Positions 55,300-64,000 of a stretch of 64,000 bases of DNA are shown in pieces (position 1 is the first letter of the stretch; every line of letters starts with the position of its first letter). Origin of the DNA: Salminus brasiliensis (Eukaryota; Chordata; Actinopteri; Characiformes; Bryconidae); NCBI RefSeq assembly GCF_030463535.1, contig NC_132892.1, positions 35,027,428 through 35,091,427 of the forward strand, given 5' to 3'. The translations under genes and the position numbers were made by a program. The notes under the pieces are model-generated. The model saw only the letters and a list, made by a program, of their open reading frames with translations. It ran no database searches and was not told the origin of the DNA.

Positions 55300-55457
55300 C
55301 GGTGGGCCGACAACTCCAGCGCCCGGCGAGCAGAGAGAGGGTAAAGGGCCTTGCTCAACAGGGCCCACCAGTGGCGGCTTGCCGAGCCCGGGTCTCGAAC
55401 CCACAACCCTGTCATCAATAGCCCAGAGCTCTGACCGCTGAGCACCACTGCCCCAAT
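55183..55457 (-). mobile_element. tRNA-derived SINE with (CA)n
   Basis: The same family as 41,440-41,752: minus-strand head GGGGCAGTGGTGCTCAGCGG, B-box region GTGGGTTCGAGACCCGGG, and an internal CA tract at 55,253-55,298. Confidence 0.8.
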
Positions 55458-55515
55458 GAGCTGTTTTTAGAGAGGGCATAGACATGGTTCCTATACTGGG
55501 TATTAAACTTTGTGT

Positions 55516-55590
55516 CTCCCCGTCGGGGAATCGAACCCCGGTGTGTCCCCTGTGTGAGAGATACTGTCCACTACACTACACTAACGAGGA
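55516..55590 (-). tRNA. tRNA-Asp-like sequence, probably a pseudogene
   Basis: On the minus strand the acceptor stem TCCTCGT pairs fully with ACGGGGA, and the T-arm CGGGGTTCGATTCCCCG is perfect; both are characteristic of tRNA-Asp. The D region has about five extra bases (GTGTAGTGTAGTGG). The anticodon arm is shortened and mismatched, so the Asp GTC anticodon is lost and the best loop reads CTCACAC, which would give CAC. No TTTT terminator follows. The A- and B-box motifs are retained, so transcription by Pol III is possible but function as a tRNA is doubtful. Confidence 0.6.
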
Positions 55591-55746
55591 GGACACAGCA
55601 GCGCTAAGGCTAAACTGCAGGTTAAGAGGAATGCAGACTGACCGGCTCTGACTCACCTGTGCTGCATCTACCCATCTACCTGGACCAGCAGAACCCAGTC
55701 ATGTGCTCAGGAATGCTCGCATACGAGCGGGTGGTCATTACTGAAG

Positions 55747-55793
<47 letters not shown>
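55747..55793. repeat. (CA)n microsatellite
   Basis: About 23 CA dinucleotides upstream of the candidate basic-protein gene. A second tract, (GT)n, lies at 55,923-55,971. Confidence 0.93.
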
Positions 55794-55796
<3 letters not shown>

Positions 55797-55906
55797 GGAC
55801 AGGTCTGATGTGAGCATCAGTCCAGCTGGACAGGACTGAACAGCCCCACTGTGACTCTCCGTCTCTGTCCGAGGAGTGAACTGAGAGCTGGATTCTGCTG
55901 CACCTG

Positions 55907-55920
55907 TTTAAATAGCACAT

Positions 55921-55975
<55 letters not shown>

Positions 55976-56184
55976 TGTGTAACCTCTTGATCCTGATCAG
56001 CTTCTTGGAACAAGGAAGAAACACAAACACTTCAGAGAAAGACGCACTCTACACACACTTCACACACTCTACACACTCTACACACACTTCACACACTCTA
56101 CACCCTCAATACACTCTACACACTCTACACACACTTCACACACTCTACACACACTTCACACTCTGCACACACTCTACACATCGG
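55907..56184 (+). promoter_or_regulatory. Candidate promoter and noncoding first exon of the basic-protein gene
   Basis: A TATA-like TTTAAATA (55,907-55,914) is followed by a (GT)n tract, then a transcribed-looking segment rich in CACACTCTACA repeats. This ends at a consensus donor, CATCGG|GTAAGT, at 56,184. The acceptor that would pair with it (CTCTGTTACAG) lies at 57,540. Promoter and exon status are inferred from these signals only. Confidence 0.35.
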
Positions 56185-56235
56185 GTAAGTGGTCATCACT
56201 CACTGTCTACAGTATCTGTACATGAATAATATGAA

Positions 56236-57530
56236 TATGGTGTGTGTTATGGTGTGTGTTATGATGTGTGTAATGATGTGTGTTATGATGTGTGTTATGG
56301 TGTGTAATTGTGTGTAATGGTGTGTTATGGTGTGTGTTATGATGTGTGTAATGATGTGTGTTATGATGTGTGTTATGGTGTGTAATGGTGTGTTATGGTG
56401 TGTGTTATGATGTGTGTAATGATGTGTGTTATGATGTGTAATTGTGTGTTATGGTTTGTAATGGTGTGTAATGGTGTGTGTTATGGTGTGTAATTGTGTG
56501 CGTTATGGTGTGTAATGGTGTGTGTTATGATGTGTGTTATGGTGTGTAATGGTGTGTGTTATGATGTGTAATGGTGTGTTATGGTGTGTGTTATGATGTG
56601 TGTAATGATGTGTGTTATGATGTGTAATTGTGTGTTATGGTTTGTAATGGTGTGTAATGGTGTGTGTTATGGTGTGTAATTGTGTGCGTTATGGTGTGTA
56701 ATGGTGTGTGTTATGATGTGTGTTATGGTGTGTAATGGTGTGTGTTATGATGTGTAATTGTGTGTGTTATGGTGTGTAATGGTGTGTTATGGGGTGTGTT
56801 ATGGTGTGTAATTGTGTGTGTTATGGTGTGTGTTATGGTTTGTAATGGTGTGTGTTATGGTTTATGTAATGGTGTGTTATGGTGTGTGTTATGGTGTGTA
56901 ATGATGTGTGTTATGGTGTGTGTTATGGTGTGTGTAATGATGTGTGTTATGGTGTGTGTTATGGTGTGTAATGATGTGTGTTATGGTGTGTGTTATGGTG
57001 TGTAATGATGTGTGTTATGGTTTATGTAATGGTGTGTTATGGTGTGTGTTATGGTGTGTAATGATGTGTGTTATGGTGTGTGTTATGGTGTGTAATGATG
57101 TGTGTTATGGTGTGTGTTATGGTGTGTAATGATGTGTGTTATGGTTTATGTAATGGTGTGTTATGGTGTGTGCTATGATGTGTGTTATGGTTTATGTTAT
57201 GGTTTGTAATGGTGTGTTATGATGTGTGTTATGGTTTATGTTATGGTGTGTTATGGTGTGTGTTATGGTGTGTGTAATGATGTGTGTTATGGTGTGTGTA
57301 ATGATGTGTGTTATGGTGTGTGTTATGATGTGTGTTATGATGTGTGTTATGGTTTATGTTATGGTGTGTAATGGTGTATATTATGGGGGTGTTATGGTGT
57401 GTGTTATGGTTTATATTATGGGGTGTTATGGTGTATTATGGTGTGTGTGTTATGATGTATGTTATGGTTTATATTATGGGGTGTTATGGGGTGTATGTTA
57501 TGGGGTGTATGTTCTATGTGACGGTGTTGC
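56236..57530. repeat. 1.3-kb minisatellite of TGTGTTATGG-type units
   Basis: Short units of 8-10 bp (TGTGTTATGG, TGTGTAATGA, TTTATGTAATGG) with blocks of about 40-165 bp repeated in order. It fills the putative single intron of the basic-protein gene. Long Cys/Val/Met-rich ORFs are artefacts of the repeat. Confidence 0.93.
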
Positions 57531-57544
57531 TCTGTTACAGGGGA

Positions 57545-57838
57545 ATGGGCGTCTCCAGCTCTAAAGCCGGTTTGTTCAGTAGGGAGGAAAAATCCAGAGC
57601 TGAATCTGCAGTGTCCTTTGATGGCCTGAGAGAGGCGCTGTTCAAAAAGAAAAAGAAGAAAAAGAAATCTCTGCAGTTTCTTAGGAAACTGTCTCTAGGC
57701 AACCGCAGGAAGGAGACTCCGTTTCTAAGGAAGCTGTCGCCAGGCAGCGGCCGGAAAAGGTCCTTGTCTCTAAGGAAACGGTCACTTGACAACACCAGCA
57801 GAGTTCTAGAGCCGCTAAAGAGATTCTCCCTCAAATGA
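57545..57838 (+). CDS. Unrecognised 97-residue basic protein with N-myristoylation-type start
   Basis: The frame opens four bases after a good acceptor (GTTGCTCTGTTACAG) and runs to a stop at 57,838, with AATAAA at 57,886. The start MGVSSSKAG fits the N-myristoylation pattern (Gly2, Ser6). Residues 34-41 are eight lysines. Three related basic blocks follow: FLRKLSLGNRRKE, FLRKLSPGSGRKR and SLRKRSLDN. The end is LKRFSLK. Each block carries an RKxS-type site for basophilic kinases. The repeats are visible in DNA too (TCTAAGGAAAC). I know no such family. Myristate plus polybasic charge with phosphorylatable serines would suit a MARCKS-like reversible membrane anchor, which is inference. Chance ORF status cannot be excluded. 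Confidence 0.5.
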   Translation: MGVSSSKAGLFSREEKSRAESAVSFDGLREALFKKKKKKKKSLQFLRKLSLGNRRKETPFLRKLSPGSGRKRSLSLRKRSLDNTSRVLEPLKRFSLK

Positions 57839-57891
57839 GTTCCCCTCAAACAGGAGGAGAGAGGCAGCTCATGCATATTCATTATAATAAA

Positions 57892-58385
57892 TCATAATGA
57901 ATTCAACATTAAAATGAGTGTTGAGAAGCGTTCAGTTAAAAGTGACTGAAACGGGACTGAAACCCAGTTAAGACCCAGTCAGGACTGCATCCACAGAACA
58001 TCCGGAACAAGTTCAACTGCATAAAACTGAAAATTATAAATGATAAATGATTAATGACTTCTGCTTCATCCATGATTATTAACGTAACAGTAATTCTGCT
58101 GCTGTATTTACATTAATTCAGTAGATTAATGGCGAATGTTTATCAACAGCAAATATGCAAGAGTGTAATTAAGCTGTTAAATATGCAATAATTATTGTTA
58201 AATGATTAAAAATAAGAAAATCTGACTCAATTTTTCATCTTTATTAAAAAAAAGATTATAAAAATAAATCCTTTCAATGTTTTACTTATACACCTTTAAA
58301 ATGCTTTTATACTTTTTTAAACCCAAAAAGCTTTAAGTGCATCACATAAAAGACTTACGATTTAAGACTTGCGATTTAGTATCGA
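57892..58385. other. AT-rich 3' flank of the basic-protein gene
   Basis: No gene or named repeat. A-rich and T-rich short runs only. Confidence 0.4.
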
Positions 58386-58454
58386 ATCAGTATGTGTATG
58401 TAATCTATCACTGGTTCATCTTAAACTAGTGATAGATTACATACACATACTGAT
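58386..58454. repeat. Perfect 27-bp inverted repeat with 15-nt loop
   Basis: Arms 58,386-58,412 and 58,428-58,454 are exact reverse complements (ATCAGTATGTGTATGTAATC...). The spacer is 15 nt. It abuts a TGCAAAAGTTTAGGAACCCC block that looks like a transposon terminus, so it may be a transposon end or a transcribed hairpin. Confidence 0.9.
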
Positions 58455-59029
58455 TTGTGTGCAAAAGTTTAGGAACCCCTGATCAAACCGTATGAATAAG
58501 TGTAAATTAAGTCACATTTCTGCACATTTTAATACAGAATTACTGTTTATTTATTAAATTAGCAAATATGGCCTGTGCAAAGATTCTGATATAGTTTAAA
58601 ATAACTGATTTAAACATTAATTGTGTGAAAAGTGTGTCTAAAATGTGCAGATAACTCATATATTACAGTTTCCTTAAGTTAAAGGATTTAAAGGATTATT
58701 AACTTATTTACACACCACAGTATATTTCATTGGAACAGTCGTACCCAAACTTACGACAATGTAAAACAATAATTCTAATATAAACCTTAAAACTAAAAAA
58801 GCTGCCCAAATGTGATTTGCTGAGCTGTGCTAAAAATCACATAGGCCACATGTGGCCACGAATTCCTTTGGGGAGCCAGTAGGGGGCGCTCTTTCATAAG
58901 ACTGGAGTCATACAGAACAGCACACCTGATTAAAAAGTAATCAGTCATTGCTTGTGGAGATGATTCACATTAAAAAGATGGAAAATTTGGTGTAGGCTGC
59001 TGCTGTTGTTTTATTATATATATTTTTTA
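58455..59029. other. Intergenic; probable transposon remnant
   Basis: It starts with GTGCAAAAGTTTAGGAACCC, typical of terminal sequence in fish class II repeats. The rest is AT-rich without an ORF. Confidence 0.35.
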
Positions 59030-59170
59030 GCTATGCTAGCATGTTCTTAAGCCATGTTCTAGATAACCATCAGTACACAGAGAGTATCATAAACCACATA
59101 AGCAATTCCATCAGAGCTTACGGAGAACACCTCCACATGGTTTGAGAAGAGTGTGGGATGGTTTAGGCCC
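59030..59170 (+). repeat. Dispersed repeat related to 1-140
   Basis: Shares CATGTTCTAGATAAC, AAACCACAT and GGTTTGAGAAGAGTGTG with the start of the window. Confidence 0.5.
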
Positions 59171-59660
59171 CCAGTGTGGCGTGTTATACTAGGTGTTATG
59201 CTAAGCTAAGCTCCTGATACTTGGTAGCTACACTGGCCTTGTAGCTCCAGTGACACCAAACTTGACGTAGGGTACTTCTGAGGTAAAGGGGAGGTAAATT
59301 AACGGTGAGTTAACAGTTAATATGAGTCAGTTGGTGATTTTAATTAGATTAAATATTATGTTTATTATAGTGCTAAGCTAGTCCACACACACTGTACGTG
59401 CGTTTTTTCTGTTTATCCCCAAAGATGGTCCAAGAACGTCCAAGCAGTAGCAGATGAGTGGCCATACTCTAGGTTTAGGTTGGGTCTAATTGCACTAATA
59501 CTGTGACAAGTGAGCAGTTCGTGCTACATTAATGATCTCAGCAGCTTCACTTCATCAGCGCTCAGCTCTCACTGCAGTTTTGAAGATCCTTAGCATCTTG
59601 CAGAACCAGCTGAGTCCCGTTTGAGTGTCCCATTGGGGCTCCATGGCTCTTATGGGCCTG

Positions 59661-59710
<50 letters not shown>

Positions 59711-60480
59711 GTGAAATCTGTAATACTGCAATGCTAACATCTACATTTGTAAAAAAATCAGTTTTTCCAGAGTCATTCACAGTGGGGGGGGTTTGGTGTG
59801 AAACACTGAGTTCTAGATAACCTCCCCCGGTCAGAGCTGGAGTTCTACAGTGGAGGTTCTAGATAACCTCCCCTGGTCAGAGCTGTGGTTCTACAGTGGA
59901 GGTGAAGGGAAGCAGACGTCTGAAGCTCTAATAAAAGCTCCTCACAGAAAGTTCTTCACCTAATGCTGATGAAGACGCTGCCTGATGCCTGAGACACGGT
60001 TCTACCAGAGTTCTGAGAAGAGTTCGGCTCTAGAACCTGCTTTTAAAATCAGATCATTAAAATGGTGGAGGGATACATGCTGCAGGGTGTAGTGCGGCTA
60101 CAGAAAGTAGTCCCTAAAGAAAACTGCATTAGTTCAGATTCTCTATTCACTATTTTACCTTCATCATCATCATCATCATCATCATCATTCCATATAAAAC
60201 TCAGAAGACTCGTGTAGCTGCACTGGTGGGTTTGGATAGGAGATAAATTATGGGCTGTATCTGTGTTGTAGTCATGGTGACCCATGCCTGCTTACATTCA
60301 CCTCCACTGTACAGAGATCAGAGTGGGTCAGTTTCTCTACAGTGAAGCTCAGATTCACACCAAATCCCCGGCTCTGAATAAACTCTTCTCACAGTCTGAG
60401 CTTTGGAGGAATTCTAAACTGTGTTGGAACTGTTTTGAAAAAGAACACTCCACAGTTTCTCACATACTGGCAAACCAGCT
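59171..60480. other. Intergenic, simple and short tandem repeats
   Basis: (CA)n at 59,663-59,707. A ~46-bp unit (GTTCTAGATAACCTCCCC ... TTCTACAGTGGAG) is present twice at 59,810-59,900. (ATC)n lies at about 60,160-60,187. The GGTGTGAAACACTGAGTTCTAG block at 59,797 recurs at the window end. No gene. Confidence 0.5.
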
Positions 60481-60750
60481 AGTTAAGACAGTTGACCAGT
60501 TTAACTCTTGACCAGCATTGTGTTTTTTCCCCCATTTGAGTTTAATGGAATAGCTGGTCTACCAACACAACCAACCTGACCAATCTGGTCGAAACTGTTG
60601 ATCTTGATCTTGCTAGTCAACAAGCCAGGTAATACTGGTTGACTAGTTCGGTCAGGTTGGTCATGCTGGTAGACCAGCTTAACCATCAAACCCCAATGTT
60701 GGCCAAGAGCTTAACCAGCTAAACCAGCTTGAGCTGGCCAGGCACTTTCT
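60481..60750. repeat. GACCAGCTTAACC-rich dispersed repeat
   Basis: Many inverted and direct copies of ACCAGCT/AGCTGGT/GGTCAG words. Related sequence is at 42,990-43,330 (NLR gene 2 intron 2) and 25,140-25,310. Confidence 0.5.
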
Positions 60751-61299
60751 TTCAGTGGGGCGATGTTTAATGAACCCCCTGGCAGAAAACATCAAGAACC
60801 GATTACAGAAATGGAGACATCACGGTTATTCTTTCCCCACTTTAGAAAAACTACCAATGTCAACTCTCCAGAAACCAGTTTCCCAGCAGCTGCAGCAAAC
60901 CAAATAATGCGGAGCTTCTCGAAAAGGAACTTTCTTATCTGTGTTCCTTCCTCAGAACAGTGTGCACTGCTGGGTTCTAACAGACTACACTCCATCTGAA
61001 TTACACAATCTAATTACCTTTCAAAATAAACAGGTCATTTAGACAATTTGCCCAAATTGCCAAAGTCCATTAACTCTTTCTTTCATTTTCCTAGATAACC
61101 ACACAGCGGCTAAGTCACTGGAACACATTTTCTGCTTAAAAAACACAAAAACAAAGCAAAAAACTAACAAACAAAAAAACCTTGTATCTCCATATTTCAG
61201 TATCTGGAATAATACTTGTCTGTGGTATTTATATTTTGTCAAAATTTGATGATAAATTGAATATGATCCAATAGAAAAGCTCCAAAATGACTTATTACA
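60751..61299. other. No recognised feature
   Basis: Unique-looking sequence with short, unconvincing ORFs on both strands. Confidence 0.35.
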
Positions 61300-61302
61300 T
61301 AC

Positions 61303-61364
<62 letters not shown>
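61300..61364. repeat. (TA)n microsatellite
   Basis: About 32 TA dinucleotides, the longest TA tract in the window. Confidence 0.94.
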
Positions 61365-61367
<3 letters not shown>

Positions 61368-61439
61368 ACTGTATGTAGGTATGTTAGTGTTACATATAGG
61401 TATTTATACTGTATGCACACAGTCACTTTATATACACCA

Positions 61440-61920
61440 TCATATCAGAAGATTATAGCCACCCCTGGTTTGGAATCAACTCGGCCCGATGGCAGAATTT
61501 GCTGCTTGCTACAACTGACTGGTGTTGGCTTATTTATTCAGAGTGCACAACCATGGTCACGGGCTAAGGACGTGATCTGACAGATGTCCAAAAGTTCATG
61601 ATTATAGGGTACTGGGCTAAGTGGTAGCATCTCAGAAAGTGCTAACTTAGTGGGTTGTTCTAGAGCTGCTGTTGTGTAGAGGTTCTCCCAAGGTCATAGC
61701 AGTGGTGCCCTACGGGCCATTGATGCCAGAGGGGAGTGACGACTCCGACAAGTGGTCAAACCGATCGATGTGCCACTGAAGACCAGTTAGCCTCTATAAT
61801 GACCACCTTCCATCACCCAAACACCACGTCTCGCTAGTTTCACACGAACAAGGATGGTGACCAATGGCCAATGCCTACCATTAGCGGGGTGGTCATAACT
61901 TATATAAACATATATTAAGA
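61440..61920 (+). mobile_element. Possible degenerate transposon
   Basis: The block from GCCACCCCTGGTTTGGAATC to GGGGTGGTCATAACTTATAT has the look of an old DNA-transposon copy (a GGTCATAA-type end with transposase-like GC content) but no intact frame. The assignment is tentative. Confidence 0.3.
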
Positions 61921-62375
61921 TTTTATGATGAATGGACCAACTTTCATTAAAAGCTCAGAATTTTTTTCTTTTTGTTTTTTTTTTATTCATCCTCTGGTAA
62001 AGCTGCTATTTCGGAGATCGGAGGATTTGAACTCACAGCAGTAAGATTCTGAACAAAAGCATTATTATAGAGGCGTGGAATTAAGGATCCTGAGATGGTG
62101 GTCTACTGTGGAAGCGAGATGTTTGGAGATGATGGGGGGTTTACATTACAAAGCACTGCAGCAGAAACCCAGAGTTTGAGTAATGCCGACTGACGGCCGT
62201 TCAAACCACAACGTTCCAGAAATGCTTCAACTGTGAGGTGAAGAATGAGAGGATCCAAAGTCAAGCCTCCACACAAACACACCCAGAATGTTCTGCAGAT
62301 CAGACGGGTGTGTACCCCTGCATGCAAATCAACACACTGTGTATTCAAATCTGCAGGAGTGTCTCTGTAGAGCAC
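61921..62375. other. No recognised gene
   Basis: A 90-codon minus-strand ORF (62,103-62,375) shows no domain I recognise. T-rich run at 61,965-61,985. Confidence 0.35.
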
Positions 62376-62535
62376 TGTTTCCCAAGCCTGGTCCTGAAGA
62401 ACTCCCTCTGTCCAACACGTTTTAGTGCCTCTCTGCTCGAACGCACCACCTTTACCTCCGGAGGGGCTGGATAAGGTGTGCTATAAGCAAGGGAAACGGG
62501 TCCAGGACCAGGGCTGGAGATCACTGCTGTAGAGA
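62376..62535. mobile_element. Palindromic MITE-like repeat
   Basis: The ends GCACTGTTTCCCAAGCCTGG and CCAGGGCTGGAGATCACTGC are imperfect inverted repeats, with GGTCCTGAAGA and GGTCCAGGACC inside. This is a common form in teleost genomes. Confidence 0.55.
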
Positions 62536-62619
62536 ACGTAGATCTTTATTTACACTTAAACACATCAAGTTTAACCAGGGGTGCTCAAACATGTGCACAC
62601 AGCGGTGTATGTGGGCTAG

Positions 62620-63100
62620 GGTTACCACCTTTCCGAAATGAAAATAAGGGACGCCCACCACGGGCCGGACTACAAACATTTTTAATCTAGGAAATGTATA
62701 TAAAATAAATAATAAATGTTTCTCTTAAGTAACGTATTTATTCATATATATTATTGGATATATTATTAACTATTATTCCATTAGTATTGATTTGTTCTTT
62801 GAATGGCCAAATATAATATTTATATAGGTTAATACTACTGAATATTAAATAAATAAATAAACCAATAGTTTACTCAATTAAATAAGCTATACCCATTTTA
62901 CTCTAGTAAATTAGCCTAGTAATCATCTCCACTGACGCCGTCCAGCCATGGATGTGACTCTACCCACTCCTCACGTCAGTATTGGGACATTTATGGAAAT
63001 ACGGGACAAAATTGGTTCAATACGGGACACAATGCTTAAAAATGAAATAAAGGACCATTCGTTTTTTACAGGACGGATTGCGACCCTAATGTGGGCTAGA
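62620..63100. mobile_element. Dispersed repeat with GGGACAAAATTGGTTCAATA-type end
   Basis: It is bounded by AAAATAAGGGACGCCCACCA and AAATACGGGACAAAATTGG / AAAATGAAATAAAGGACC, recalling a frequent fish repeat. The middle is AT-rich and noncoding. Confidence 0.4.
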
Positions 63101-64000
63101 GTCAGCGTCAGCATCGGCGGAAGGCCGCTTTCCGCTAACATAATTATGGTTAGCAGTTAGTAGCCACAGCAACTAGCTGTAGTCATAACTGGACTGTTTA
63201 CGTAACTGTGGTGAACGTGCCAGAAGAGCTAATCTGATTTTACACTAGCCGTCTGCTTCACCGAGCCAGCCCGAGTTAGGCAGAACCACAAGACAGAACC
63301 TGCCGTAAAGCGCTAAAGCAATAGCTTGTGCAAAGTTGAACCCTCCATCAATGTTCCCCCAACCTCAAATGCAGCTAATTACAGCTGCTATGTGGTAGCT
63401 TGAGCTGTTAGCCAAGTCAGCTTTGTAGCAGCGGTGCTGACCGGCTACATTTTGGGATGGGGTAAATTTGATCGGGTACAAGCAATAGCATGCGACACCA
63501 AAGACAGACCAACAGAAGCTGCTTTAATAAGCGTGTTTATTTTGGATAAAAAAGGAAAAATAATAATCTAGAGAAAGACAAATCCATTTGTGCATGAAAA
63601 TAATAATAATAATTAGCATAAAACAACAAAAACAACAGGAAACTGAGGCAGTGCAGAGCTGAGGGGCCTGTGAACTGATGCTAAAGGCTAAACCACACTC
63701 ACACTTTCAGAGACTTGCCAGGAAATGATTGCTAACAGTCATGTTTACACCAAACCACACTTCACACCTCCCCCACGAGGGTCATGATGAGAAACACACG
63801 CACAGACAGACAGGCTGACTGCAACACACTCAGGCCCAGGGTTCAGAACTGCTAGCGGTGGAGGTACGACTGGCGAGAATTAGCCACAACCATGACGCAT
63901 TCGGTCCTACACGTGTTCTTCCCCCGAGTGGCGCTGGATTTCCACTAAAACACACTCACTCAGAGGGGGTGGGGGGTTGGTGTGAAACGCTTGGTTCTAG
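63101..64000. other. No recognised gene to window end
   Basis: Mixed sequence with AATAATAAT at 63,600. The last ~30 bp (GGTGTGAAACGCTTGGTTCTAG) repeat the block at 59,797-59,816, so another dispersed copy begins at the edge. Confidence 0.4.

Noticed and set aside
56760..57564. Cys/Val/Met-rich ORFs
   Set aside because: They are translations of the TGTGTTATGG array. Only the part after the acceptor at 57,540 has non-repeat composition.

Overview
The window reads as a stretch of teleost fish chromosome. The reasons are intron-split genes with GT-AG junctions, two NLR genes of the fish-specific FISNA-NACHT-LRR-B30.2 class, and dense microsatellites, minisatellites, tRNA-derived SINEs and Tc1/mariner or MITE-type elements. 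An otophysan (perhaps characiform) is my guess, not something shown by the sequence.

Layout. (1) 1-14,130: the 5' part of a CAMSAP-family (microtubule minus-end binding) gene on the minus strand. A GC-rich promoter and start exon lie near 14.0 kb and three further coding exons lie at 5.29-4.37 kb; the rest of the gene is not found here and probably lies beyond base 1. Intron 1 carries a 4.2-kb array of 75/71-bp repeats. (2) 14.1-18.2 kb: two more arrays, one of ~149-bp units and one of mixed 21/18-bp units. (3) 18.66-23.6 kb: a complete mfap4-like gene (secreted fibrinogen-related lectin) on the minus strand, 247 codons in five coding exons, with a TATA-type promoter at 23.6 kb and duplicated flanking segments. 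(4) 29.36-36.96 kb: NLR gene 1, plus strand, ten coding exons joining in frame to 1,280 residues. (5) 42.69-53.81 kb: NLR gene 2, plus strand, eleven coding exons joining in frame to 1,168 residues, with an extra intron in the first LRR unit, an altered Walker B and a shortened B30.2. (6) 55.5 kb: a tRNA-Asp-like pseudogene. (7) 55.9-57.9 kb: a candidate two-exon gene for an unrecognised 97-residue basic protein with an N-myristoylation-type start. (8) 57.9-64 kb: repeats, with no gene recognised.

Biologically the centre is an innate-immunity neighbourhood: a secreted pattern-recognition lectin beside two divergent cytosolic NLR sensors. Both NLRs replace the usual death-fold N-terminus with a short exon encoding a shared PQ-(V/L)-(I/V)-G...GS...N motif. 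Exon boundaries were read by eye from splice motifs and checked by summing phases. Family names rest on motif recognition, not on database searches.
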